NCBI GenBank assembly: GCA_027484315.1
Contig: JAIXTE010000155.1
Span: 1 to 44,046, forward strand
Source of the DNA: Burkholderiales bacterium
GTDB taxonomy: Bacteria; Pseudomonadota; Gammaproteobacteria; Burkholderiales; Burkholderiaceae_B
Length of the DNA: 44,046 nt
Reading direction: 5' to 3'
In this document: piece by piece, positions 17,056 through 24,056 of the stretch
Position numbering within the stretch: position 1 is the stretch's first letter
How the letters are laid out: every line of letters starts with the position of its first letter
The notes under the pieces: model-generated
Database searches by the model: none
What the model was told of the DNA's origin: nothing
Seen by the model: the letters and a program-made list of their open reading frames with translations, nothing else
Program-made: the position numbers and the translations under genes

Positions 17056-17745
17056 ATGCGGCACGCTTTGCAACAACACTGGAAAAAGAGCGGGCTGCTG
17101 CTTGTGCTCGCTGTGTTGCTGTTAGTGTGGCTAAGCGTCGAAGTGTCCATTCAAGACATGCTGATGGCGCAGCGCGAACTCGCCCTGCACTTTGTGGAAC
17201 ACCCCACGGTGGTCACGCTGGTTTACTTCGGTTTGTTCGTGATTATCACGGCACTTTGCCTGCCCGGCGCAGGTGTGCTGATGCTGGTGGGGGGCGGTTG
17301 TATGGGCTTCGGCTTGTGTGTGGTGGTTTCTACCGCAGCATCTGCCTTGGGCGCATTGCTGACCCTGCTGGCAGCCCGATTTCTTTTTCGGGAATCGGTT
17401 GAGCTGCGTTTTGCAGCAAAACTTGATGAAATCAATCGAGGCATCGATAAGAATGAGGTGGTCTACCTGCTGAGTTTGAGACTGGCACCCATCATTCCGT
17501 TTGTAGTCTTCAACCTGCTTGCCGGCCTGACGCGCGTGAAGACCTGGACCTTTTTGTGGACCAGCTTTCTGGGCATGCTGCCCGGCACGGTGCTGTATGT
17601 GAACGCAGGGCATGAGCTGTCCAAAGTCAGCCGGCTGGGTGAATTGATTTCCACCGAGGTGATTGTTTCGCTGACTGCACTGGCGCTAGTGCCGTTTCTG
17701 ATTCAATGGGGCGTAAAGCAGGTTCAACTTCGCAAGGCTGCTTAG
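17056..17745 (+). CDS. TVP38/TMEM64 (VTT, DedA-like) membrane protein
   Basis: 229-residue integral membrane protein. The core VTT domain contains YFGLFVIITALCLPGAG, the glycine-rich LVGGGCMGFG, and RLAPIIPFVVFNLLAGLTRV followed by TFLWTSFLGMLPGTVLYVNAG, which are the reentrant and amphipathic segments of the family. Five to six membrane segments. Family members are linked to lipid scrambling or small-ion handling; a bacterial TVP38 role is not settled. It starts seven bases after the SelD stop, so it is probably the third gene of the senB operon, as TVP38 genes often accompany flavoprotein or metal/metalloid loci. Confidence 0.88.
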   Translation: MRHALQQHWKKSGLLLVLAVLLLVWLSVEVSIQDMLMAQRELALHFVEHPTVVTLVYFGLFVIITALCLPGAGVLMLVGGGCMGFGLCVVVSTAASALGALLTLLAARFLFRESVELRFAAKLDEINRGIDKNEVVYLLSLRLAPIIPFVVFNLLAGLTRVKTWTFLWTSFLGMLPGTVLYVNAGHELSKVSRLGELISTEVIVSLTALALVPFLIQWGVKQVQLRKAA

Positions 17746-17766
17746 CTTTATCGACGCAGGTTGTTC

Positions 17767-17876
17767 GCTATCAACGCCGCTATCGGCGCAGGATTCAATC
17801 CATCGCCTGAAAACCTGATTTGCTATTGACGCCGCTATCGGCGCAGATTTCAATCCATCGCCTGAAAACCTGTTGA
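17767..17876 (+). repeat. two-copy direct repeat, period 55, left arm extension of E3
   Basis: Units start at 17767 and 17822 and carry ACGCCGCTATCGGCGCAG, itself a perfect five-pair hairpin (CGCCG-CTAT-CGGCG), and then TTCAATCCATCGCCTGAAAA. The second unit contains the left outer arm of E3. ATCGGC.GCAG of the unit is complementary to CTGCTGCCGAT on the right flank near 18009-18019, so the stem runs on into the repeat. Confidence 0.88.
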
Positions 17877-18007
17877 CCCCTTTTGAAGTTCACACTGACT
17901 CACCGAGCGCGGCAAAAAAGATGGCCGCGCCTCGGTGCCGGCTTGCAGCCGACCGTGGCGTGTGAATTCAAACGGGCAGGTTTTCTTGAGGGCGAAGCGA
18001 TTGAAAC
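17847..18007 (-). repeat. intergenic structured element E3
   Basis: Reverse-oriented relative of E2. Arms: TTTCAATC/GATTGAAA (17848/17999), TCGCC/GGCGA (17858/17991), GAAAACCTG/CAGGTTTTC (17864/17977), TTTGAAGTTCACAC/GTGTGAATTCAAA (17882/17960). Large hairpin: CACCGAG and CGCGGC (17901-17913), loop AAAAAAGATG, then GCCGCG, one bulge, CTCGGTG (to 17937). Small hairpin: CGGCT-TGC-AGCCG (17939-17951). Stem bases differ from E2 while pairing is kept. Confidence 0.9.
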
Positions 18008-18147
18008 ACTGCTGCCGATTCGACTGTGAGCAGCGACTCGCGCAGCATGTAAACCAATTGCAGATCAGGCAGATGCTCTTGTTAAGCGCGTAGGTGCAGA
18101 ACAACTGCGACGTTGATCACAATCTGCCAGTAAAAGTTTACAGGCTG

Positions 18148-18246
18148 GAGCAGCCAACTAGTAAGCGGATCAAGCAACTCGGTGAGGGTTCACGCAGCTC
18201 AAAAGGGTTCAGCTAACTCGGCAAGGGCTCAGCCAACTCGGCAGTG
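18148..18246 (+). repeat. degenerate tandem repeat, about 20-base period, left of E4
   Basis: Four to five imperfect units of the type AGCCAACTCGGCAAGGGCTC run up to the left arm of E4. The last unit (GCCAAC..CGGCAGTGG) is complementary to CCACGACGGGTTGGC on the right side of E4 (18408-18422), so it continues the stem. The stretch 18008-18147 before it shows no gene or clear signal. Confidence 0.8.
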
Positions 18247-18409
18247 GGATTGCTTGTTTCGCACATTCAAGAAAACCGTCCTGTTTGAATTCAGGCGCAG
18301 CGTTCGGCCGGTGGCCGACACAAAATTCGGCCATCTTTTTGCCAAATTTTGTGAGCCAGGCTGAATTCAAAAAAGGATGAAGCGGTTTTCTGTGCGGAAT
18401 GAGCAATCC
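18247..18409 (+). repeat. intergenic structured element E4
   Basis: Same orientation as E2. Arms: GGATTGCT/AGCAATCC (18247/18402), CGCACA/TGTGCG (18260/18391), GAAAACCG/CGGTTTTC (18271/18383), TTTGAATTCAG/CTGAATTCAAA (18284/18361). Small hairpin TCGGCC-GGT-GGCCGA (18304-18318). Large hairpin CACAAAATT, mismatch, GGC, loop CATCTTTTT, GCC, mismatch, AATTTTGTG (18319-18353). The arm ends and the large stem are quite different from E2 and E3 but pair as well. Confidence 0.9.
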
Positions 18410-18481
18410 ACGACGGGTTGGCAATAAACCGGTCCCAAACGGGCAATCGACCCACTACGAGTTGGCAATTAACCCGCACCG
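18410..18481 (+). repeat. degenerate tandem repeat, about 22-base period, right of E4
   Basis: Three imperfect units of the type TTGGCAATAAACCGG (near 18419, 18442 and 18463). The first unit pairs with the last unit of the array on the other side of E4. No gene is seen up to the FKBP stop at 18509. Confidence 0.75.
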
Positions 18482-18508
18482 GGTTTGCACGAAAACCACT
18501 GCAGTGAT

Positions 18509-18880
18509 TTATCGAATGTCGAACAGTTCTACGTCGAAAATCAGATCGGTGTTGCCAGGAATCGGACCTGCACCACGCGCACCATAAGCCGTGTCGGAAG
18601 GGCAGAACACGATTGCGCGATCACCCACCACCATTTCGCACAGGGCTTGTGTCCAGGCTGGAATCACGCGATTCAGCGGGAAAGAAATCTTTTCATTGCG
18701 CTTGATTGAGCTGTCGAACACCTTGCCATCGAGGAAGGTGCCTTCGTAATGTACTTCTACGATGGAGTTTGGTGTGGGCTTTTGTGTACCCGTGCCACGC
18801 TTTTTGAAAGTCAGCTTGACGCCAGACGGCAGTACGAGTTCGTCGCCAGCAGCGGCGTTGTTGGTAGTTGAATCGGTCAC
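18509..18880 (-). CDS. FKBP-type peptidyl-prolyl cis-trans isomerase
   Basis: A 123-residue single FKBP domain without signal peptide, so cytosolic. Landmarks: VEVHYEGTFLDGKVFDSS, the buried Trp in VIPAWTQAL, and YGARGAGPIPGNTDLIFDVELFDI, which together form the active site. It speeds prolyl isomerisation in folding proteins. An acidic, low-complexity N-terminus (residues 1-12) precedes the domain. It lies 81 bases behind the cyanase gene on the same strand and may be read with it or from its own promoter. Confidence 0.92.
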   Translation of the reverse strand: MTDSTTNNAAAGDELVLPSGVKLTFKKRGTGTQKPTPNSIVEVHYEGTFLDGKVFDSSIKRNEKISFPLNRVIPAWTQALCEMVVGDRAIVFCPSDTAYGARGAGPIPGNTDLIFDVELFDIR

Positions 18881-18961
18881 AGCATTTACCCCAGGTAAGA
18901 ATTAAGACAAGCGCCTATTCTAACCCGGGGTGTTCAGCCAGCTTTAAATTCAGCCTTGAAA

Positions 18962-19405
18962 TCAATAGGTTTTATAGGGCAGGAATTTGCCGCTCATATT
19001 GATGCTCACGCGGTCACCCATGGCATTGGGTTCGCGCTGCAGATCCATTTTGAAATCGATCGCGCTCATGATGCCGTCACCAAACTCTTCATGAATCAAT
19101 TCCTTGAACGTGGTGCCGTACACGCTGATCAATTCGTAAAAACGATAAATCAGCGGGTCGGTGGGCACAGCAGTGGGCAGTGAACCTTTGTAAGGCACCA
19201 CTTGCAGGCAGTCGACTGCATCAGCTGGCAGGCCGAGAAATTCACCAATATTTTTGGCCTGTTCTTCAGTCAGGGTCATCTGGCCCAGCAGTGCTGCCGT
19301 GCTCCATTCCTTGGACTGGCCCAGCACTTTGGCGCAATCATCCCATGTGCATTTCTTTTTGCGCTTGGCCAATACAATCATTTCTGTGACGTCGGTTCGT
19401 TTCAT
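18962..19405 (-). CDS. cynS: cyanase (cyanate hydratase) CynS
   Basis: 147 residues, close to the usual length (E. coli 156). The N-terminal helical domain is followed by the catalytic domain with YRFYE (Arg88 and Glu91) and GDGIMSAIDF (Ser114), matching the Arg96, Glu99 and Ser122 triad of E. coli cyanase; it ends in GKFLPYK. The enzyme turns cyanate and bicarbonate into ammonia and CO2 through carbamate. The ATG at 19405 overlaps the ATPase stop (ATGA) and has GGAGTG eight bases upstream. Last gene of the cyanate operon. Confidence 0.96.
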   Translation of the reverse strand: MKRTDVTEMIVLAKRKKKCTWDDCAKVLGQSKEWSTAALLGQMTLTEEQAKNIGEFLGLPADAVDCLQVVPYKGSLPTAVPTDPLIYRFYELISVYGTTFKELIHEEFGDGIMSAIDFKMDLQREPNAMGDRVSINMSGKFLPYKTY

Positions 19406-20376
19406 GTTGCACTCCTTTGAAGCAAATTAAGTGAAGGTGTTGTCTCAGTGTTGGCCAAGGCTTTCAAGCCAGGACGAACCACCGTGGGTTGTTTGTGTTG
19501 CTCTGCATTGGCCTGGCTGGCCGAGGTATCGGGATGTTCCGGTGCGGGCGCTGCACGGTGCACAAGAAAATCCACCAGGTGATTGCGGATGGCGTAATAC
19601 TGCGGATCGTGATGCACCGTGCTGCGGGTGCGTTCACGGGGCATGGTGTTCTCTACAATTTCCGCAATGCGGGCACGCGGGCCGTGGCTCATCAACATGA
19701 CTTTGTCAGCCAGCAAAATCGCTTCATCCACATCGTGCGTAATCATGAACACGGTTTGCCCGGTGGCTTTCACGATTTGCAGCAGCTCGTCCTGAATGGT
19801 GCCGCGTGTCAGTGCGTCCAACGCACCGAAGGGCTCGTCCAGCAGCAGCATCTGCGGCTGAATGGCAAACGCACGGGCAATGCCCACACGCTGCTTCATG
19901 CCGCCTGACAATTCATGCGGCTTTTTGTGTGCCGCCTGACCCAGGCCCACCATGTCCAGGTATTTCATGGCATGGGCACTGATTTCTTCGGGGGATTTTT
20001 CCGGCCAGCGTGAACGCACACCGAATTCCACGTTTTTCAGCGCAGTCATCCAGGGCATCAAGGCGTGACTTTGAAATACCACACCACGATCCAGCGAGGG
20101 GCCGACCACTTCCTTGCCATTCATGATGACGTAGCCCTTGGTGGCCTCGTCCAATCCTGCAAGAATGTTCAGAATGGTGCTTTTGCCACAACCCGAGTGG
20201 CCGATGATGCAGACAAATTCACCTTTCTGAATGTCAAAATTCACTGCTTCAAAGACAGGTGCAACCGAGGCGTCCTGTGGGGCATAGCTTTTAACCAGTC
20301 CTTCAACTTGGAGAAACGGGGCTGCCAATTCTGGAGATGCACCACTCGTGCTGGCTATTTTTTGTTCAATCGTCAT
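19402..20376 (-). CDS. cynD: cyanate/nitrate-type ABC transporter ATP-binding protein (CynD/NrtD-like)
   Basis: 324 residues with Walker A GHSGCGKST (59-67), signature LSGGMKQR (156-163), Walker B MLLLDEPFGALD (Asp180-Glu181) and H-loop MITHDVDEA. This belongs to the NrtD/SsuB/TauB group of importers; cyanate as substrate is inferred from coupling to cynS. The C-terminal 60 residues (after LVDFLVHR) are a polar, Pro/Ala-rich extension not needed for ATPase function. AGGAG lies eight bases before the ATG. Confidence 0.9.
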   Translation of the reverse strand: MTIEQKIASTSGASPELAAPFLQVEGLVKSYAPQDASVAPVFEAVNFDIQKGEFVCIIGHSGCGKSTILNILAGLDEATKGYVIMNGKEVVGPSLDRGVVFQSHALMPWMTALKNVEFGVRSRWPEKSPEEISAHAMKYLDMVGLGQAAHKKPHELSGGMKQRVGIARAFAIQPQMLLLDEPFGALDALTRGTIQDELLQIVKATGQTVFMITHDVDEAILLADKVMLMSHGPRARIAEIVENTMPRERTRSTVHHDPQYYAIRNHLVDFLVHRAAPAPEHPDTSASQANAEQHKQPTVVRPGLKALANTETTPSLNLLQRSAT

Positions 20377-20382
20377 GGTTGT

Positions 20383-21231
20383 TTACTCCTTGTAGCTGAC
20401 AAAGCGGGCCATGCGGGCCAGCAGCGTGTCCAGCAACATGCCGATCAAGCCGATAAACAGGATTGCACTGATGATGTTGGCAATCGAGAGGTTGTTCCAT
20501 TCGTTCCACACGAAGTAACCAATGCCTGTACCACCCACCAGCATTTCAGCAGCCACAATCACCAACCAGGCAATACCCACAGAAATCCGCATGCCGGTCA
20601 TGATGGTGGGTGCCGCTGCTGGCAATATCACCTGAAAAGCTGTGCGCAAGGCACTCACTTCCAGGGTTTTGGCCACGTTCAACCAATCGCGCCGCACACC
20701 GGCCACACCAAATGCAGTGTTCACCAGCATGGGCCATATGGAGCAGATGAAAATCACGAAAATTGCAGAGATGTCGCTGTCTTTGATGGTGTACAAAGCC
20801 AAGGGCATCCACGCCAGGGGCGACACGGGTTTCAGCACTTGAATAAACGGGTCAAGCGCCTTGTAAAGCAAAGGCGACATACCGATCAGAAAACCCAAAG
20901 GAATCGCCACCAAGGCCGCCAACCCGAAGCCCACCAGAACCCGGAAAATGGAATAGCCCAACTGGATGCCAATGCCCTTGTCGTTGGTGCCCCGGTCGTA
21001 GAACGGATCGCTGACATGGCCCCACAGCTTTTCACCCACATCGCCAGGTGTGGGCAATGGGGTCTTGCTGCCGGTGGAAGCGGCCTGCCCTACCAGTGCG
21101 GCATACTCGGGGTCCACATTCACCGCTGCATCTTCAGGCAATGTGGCAATGGTCCAGATGGAAATCAACACCACCAGAATCAATCCCGACAAGGCCCAAG
21201 GCGCCCACCTTTGCTTCTTGAAATCCTTCAT
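20383..21231 (-). CDS. cynB: cyanate/nitrate-type ABC transporter permease (CynB/NrtB-like)
   Basis: 282-residue inner-membrane permease. A signal-anchor-like first segment (WALSGLILVVLISIWTIATL) is followed by a periplasmic stretch. Next come five or so membrane segments and the EAA coupling loop RDWLNVAKTLEVSALRTAFQVILPAAAPTIMTGM, in which the Glu is replaced by weaker matches. The stretch GIAWLVIVAAEMLVGGTGIGYFVWNEWN is a hallmark of the NrtB/CynB/SsuC group. The periplasmic part after the first segment (about residues 30-85) is longer than in SsuC and typical for NrtB. Gaps to both neighbours are 5-6 bases. Confidence 0.9.
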   Translation of the reverse strand: MKDFKKQRWAPWALSGLILVVLISIWTIATLPEDAAVNVDPEYAALVGQAASTGSKTPLPTPGDVGEKLWGHVSDPFYDRGTNDKGIGIQLGYSIFRVLVGFGLAALVAIPLGFLIGMSPLLYKALDPFIQVLKPVSPLAWMPLALYTIKDSDISAIFVIFICSIWPMLVNTAFGVAGVRRDWLNVAKTLEVSALRTAFQVILPAAAPTIMTGMRISVGIAWLVIVAAEMLVGGTGIGYFVWNEWNNLSIANIISAILFIGLIGMLLDTLLARMARFVSYKE

Positions 21232-21236
21232 GCCGC

Positions 21237-22598
21237 TCAGCCCTTGGTTCTGGAAATTGCAAAGCTGTTGATATATTCCTCAGGCTTCTTCGGATCAAAT
21301 GGCTTGCCCATCACACTGAATTTTTTGTCTAGCGTTGAAGGAACAGGTATGCCCACTTCTTTCATCAGACGGGTGGCATCGGTTGCCAAAAACACCTCCT
21401 TGGCAATCTTGTTGTAGTTCACATCGCCCTTGATCTGACCCCAACGTTTCATCTGGGTCAAAATCCAGATCGCAAAGCTTTGGTAGGGGAATGGATCGAA
21501 GTCGATCCGCTGCGGGTCTTTCTTGATGCCACCCAGACCATCTGCATAAGTACCAGTCAACACCTGTTCCACCACCGTCAATGGCTGGTTGAGGTAGTTC
21601 GTGGGCGCAATGGCTGCAGCAATTTCCTTGCGGTTTTCTGGCTTGCGGGCGTAAGCAGTTGCATCCAGCACCGCTTTCAACAATGCCCTGTAGCTGTTGG
21701 GGTTCTGGGTCACGAACTCCTTGCTGGCTGCAAACGCGCAGCAGGGGTGCCCCGACCAGATTTCCTTGGACAGCATGTGGATGAAACCGACGCCGTCATA
21801 GACAGCGCGCTGGTTCACAGGGTCAGGTGCCAAAAATCCGTCAATGTTGTCGGCCCGCATGTTGGCCACCATCTCGGGTGGAGGCACTGCGCGAATTTGT
21901 ACATCGCGGTCGGGGTCCAGGCCTGCTTCGGCCAGGTAGTAGCGCAACAGGTAGTTGTGCATGGAATAATCAAACGGCACAGCAAACTTGAAGCCTTTCC
22001 AGTCTTTCGGATCGCGCTTGTCCTTGTGCTTCATGGCGAGTGTAATCGCCTGTCCGTTGATATTCTCTACGGCAGGCATGGTCCATGGAATGGCATTGGA
22101 ACCCACGCCCATGGAAATTGCCAGCGGCATCGGTGACAGCATGTGCGCAGCGTCGTATTCCTTGGCCAGCGACTTGTCTCGTACCACCGCCCAACCCGCG
22201 GTTTTGACCACTTCCACATCAAGTCCCTGCTTGGCGTAGAAACCCAATGGCTGGGCCATGATGATGGGGGTGGCGCAAGTAATCGGGATGAAGCCGACCT
22301 TCAGCTTTTGCTTTTCAAGAGGACCTGTCCCTTGCGCGAAGGCCTCTTTGGCTGCCGCCAATGGAAACAGGCTACCAATTGCAGCCATGGCCGTTCCACT
22401 GCCCACGGCGCGAAGGAAGTTGCGTCGCAACTGGTCATTCGGAAACAGGGCATGCATGACCGCGTTCTCAACGGCGCGCTCTTCCATCTGTTGCACGGCC
22501 AGTTGCTGCTCATGCTCGGCCTGGCTGCTGTGTTGACCACAGGCGCAGCGCATGCCAAGGCGGGTATTGGGATCAAATGGGTTCTTGAAAAATGACAT
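21237..22598 (-). CDS. cynA: NrtA/CynA-like ABC substrate-binding protein with Tat signal
   Basis: 453 residues from the ATG at 22598, which has AGGAG six bases upstream; an in-frame TTG two codons earlier overlaps that site. A 57-residue hydrophilic lead with a CAC motif (Cys18, Cys20) and His23 comes before a twin-arginine signal (RRNFLRAVG, Arg58-Arg59). Then follow the periplasmic binding domains: VGFIPITCATPIIMA, AGWAVVRD, PFDYSMHNYLLRYYL and FLAPDPVNQRAVYDG, typical of CmpA/NrtA/CynA. Tat export implies folding in the cytoplasm. Cyanate as ligand is inferred from the operon. Confidence 0.9.
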   Translation of the reverse strand: MSFFKNPFDPNTRLGMRCACGQHSSQAEHEQQLAVQQMEERAVENAVMHALFPNDQLRRNFLRAVGSGTAMAAIGSLFPLAAAKEAFAQGTGPLEKQKLKVGFIPITCATPIIMAQPLGFYAKQGLDVEVVKTAGWAVVRDKSLAKEYDAAHMLSPMPLAISMGVGSNAIPWTMPAVENINGQAITLAMKHKDKRDPKDWKGFKFAVPFDYSMHNYLLRYYLAEAGLDPDRDVQIRAVPPPEMVANMRADNIDGFLAPDPVNQRAVYDGVGFIHMLSKEIWSGHPCCAFAASKEFVTQNPNSYRALLKAVLDATAYARKPENRKEIAAAIAPTNYLNQPLTVVEQVLTGTYADGLGGIKKDPQRIDFDPFPYQSFAIWILTQMKRWGQIKGDVNYNKIAKEVFLATDATRLMKEVGIPVPSTLDKKFSVMGKPFDPKKPEEYINSFAISRTKG

Positions 22599-22626
22599 GG
22601 TCAACTCCTATGCGGGTTTGCAACAA

Positions 22627-23307
22627 TCAGGCGGATGCGCGGTTCAACGCGGGCCGAAAATAATCAATGTCGTGCTGGTATTGCTGGTAGGCCTTGGTGT
22701 ACTCCATGACGCGGGCCACCTCTGAAATGAATTCCTCGTCATAACCAGCACGGCGCAGCAAGTGAAAGCCCACCTCCATGCCGCTGGCAATTCCGCCACC
22801 CGTTACAATGCGGCCAGCATCCACTACTCGGGCATGACTGACCTGGCAGGCGGGTGCGATTTCTGCAAGCCGGTCGATGGGTGTTTTACCCAGATGGGAG
22901 GCTTCAATGCGGTCGGGTTCTTTCCGGTTTGTTGCAGCCAAACCATCGAGTAAACCCATGCGTGCATAGATCCACGAACCGGTACACACGCTGGTTAGCA
23001 GGCAGGATTTAGGAAGTGAGGAAAGATAGCGGTGCAGGTTGCCATTGTTCATTTCCTGCCGGGTACCAAAGCCACCTGGAATCAGGAACGCATCCATGGC
23101 TGGGGTGTCGGCAAAGGAATAATTGGGAAGTACGGTAAGGCCCGCCTGGGTTTGAACTGGCCGCATGCTTTCAGCAACCAGGAACACGTCCAGCTCGGGA
23201 TCAAAACGCCTGGCTACAGAGAACACACCGAACGGTGCTGCGTAGTCGACCACCTCGGCGTCTTTGAACACATACACACCCAGTCGGAAACCCTGCATCC
23301 TGGCCAT
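22627..23307 (-). CDS. DJ-1/PfpI superfamily protein, isocyanide hydratase-like
   Basis: 226 residues. The nucleophile elbow is SVCTGS with Cys108 and Thr109, and Asp21 stands in VVDYAAPFGVF; this reproduces the Asp-Cys-Thr set of isocyanide hydratase (InhA) rather than the Glu-Cys pair of DJ-1 proper. TGGGIASGMEVGFHLL late in the protein is also shared with that group and with GlxA-type N-domains, but there is no DNA-binding domain. Isocyanide hydratase turns isonitriles into N-formamides. Leading a cyanate operon, it could act on a related nitrogen-carbon compound; that is inference. GGGGAAAAGAA precedes the ATG. Confidence 0.83.
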   Translation of the reverse strand: MARMQGFRLGVYVFKDAEVVDYAAPFGVFSVARRFDPELDVFLVAESMRPVQTQAGLTVLPNYSFADTPAMDAFLIPGGFGTRQEMNNGNLHRYLSSLPKSCLLTSVCTGSWIYARMGLLDGLAATNRKEPDRIEASHLGKTPIDRLAEIAPACQVSHARVVDAGRIVTGGGIASGMEVGFHLLRRAGYDEEFISEVARVMEYTKAYQQYQHDIDYFRPALNRASA

Positions 23308-23338
23308 TTCTTTTCCCCGAAAGCAACGCGTTGAATTA

Positions 23339-23349
23339 ACACTTAGTGT
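23339..23349. promoter_or_regulatory. palindrome upstream of the cyanate operon, possible operator
   Basis: ACACT-T-AGTGT is a perfect 5+5 inverted repeat 32 bases upstream of the first operon gene. It lies in the 125-base gap shared with the end of the NarL-type regulator gene. Its position fits a regulator site, but no partner can be proven from sequence. Confidence 0.35.
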
Positions 23350-23432
23350 GCCAATCCAGGTCTTGATCGGGTATCACTGCATTTGTGATTGTGTTGTAGT
23401 GCTGGCCCTACACGGGGAAAATGCAGGTCCGC

Positions 23433-24056
23433 TTACAAACCATGCTGTTGGGTGTAGTTCACCAAGTCCACGAGGTTTTTCAGCTCCAGCTTTTCAAACA
23501 CGCGCGCCCGGTAAGTTGAAACCGTATTGCCAGAAAGACTCAGCGTTTGTGCAATGTGCTGAACGGATTCGCCCTGCGCCATCATGCGCATCACCTGCAT
23601 TTCCCGGTTGGACAAACGCTCGTGCGGGGGACGATCTGTGGGCTTTCGCAAGTCGTTCGCCATCAGGTTCGCCGTGGAAGGCGTCAGGTAAACCTGCCCC
23701 TTGCAAGCCATTTCAAGGGCCTGAATCAATTCCACCGGCGAGCAGCCCTTGTTCAGGTAAGCATTCGCACCGCTGCGAATGGCCCGCAAGGCAAACTGCG
23801 CTTCCGGATAAACCGACAACATCACCACACCGATGGCGGGAAACTCGCTGCGCACACTTTTCAACACATCAAATCCGTCACGCTCACCCAAGGCCACATC
23901 CAGCAGCATGGCATCGAATGGCGCACCCCTTAGTTTTTGAAGGGCCTGCACACCGTCCTGGGCCTGGTCTGTTGTGAAGCGACCTTCAAACTCTTCCAGA
24001 ATTTGAACCAGGCCACGGCGAATGATCATGTGGTCATCAACAATCAGGATATTCAT
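23433..24056 (-). CDS. NarL/LuxR-family response regulator
   Basis: 207 residues from the ATG at 24056, which overlaps the kinase stop (ATGA) and has GAGG ten bases upstream; the longer frame to 24092 adds a non-family lead. Receiver: Asp7-Asp8, phosphoacceptor Asp53 in LLDVA, Ser82 and Lys104. Output: LuxR-type helix-turn-helix near 145-205 (LSNREMQVMRMMAQG, then SLSGNTVSTYRARVFEKL). It is the partner of the kinase read just before it. The next genes downstream are the cyanate operon, 125 bases away on the same strand, so it may control them. Confidence 0.92.
   Translation of the reverse strand: MNILIVDDHMIIRRGLVQILEEFEGRFTTDQAQDGVQALQKLRGAPFDAMLLDVALGERDGFDVLKSVRSEFPAIGVVMLSVYPEAQFALRAIRSGANAYLNKGCSPVELIQALEMACKGQVYLTPSTANLMANDLRKPTDRPPHERLSNREMQVMRMMAQGESVQHIAQTLSLSGNTVSTYRARVFEKLELKNLVDLVNYTQQHGL

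Noticed and set aside
11798..18481. Elements E1-E4 as integron attC sites or REP/BIME repeats
   Set aside because: No integrase or cassette layout and no RYYYAAC/GTTRRRY ends were seen; REP elements are 20-40 bases with one hairpin, much smaller than these.
20065..21417. 450-codon plus-strand open frame opposite the cyanate transporter genes
   Set aside because: Shadow of two well-supported ABC transporter genes on the minus strand; His/Gln-rich nonsense composition.
23345..23365. Sigma-54 promoter (TTGGCAC on the minus strand) before the cyanate operon
   Set aside because: The -24-like TGGCAC is present but the -12 TTGC element at the needed spacing is not.
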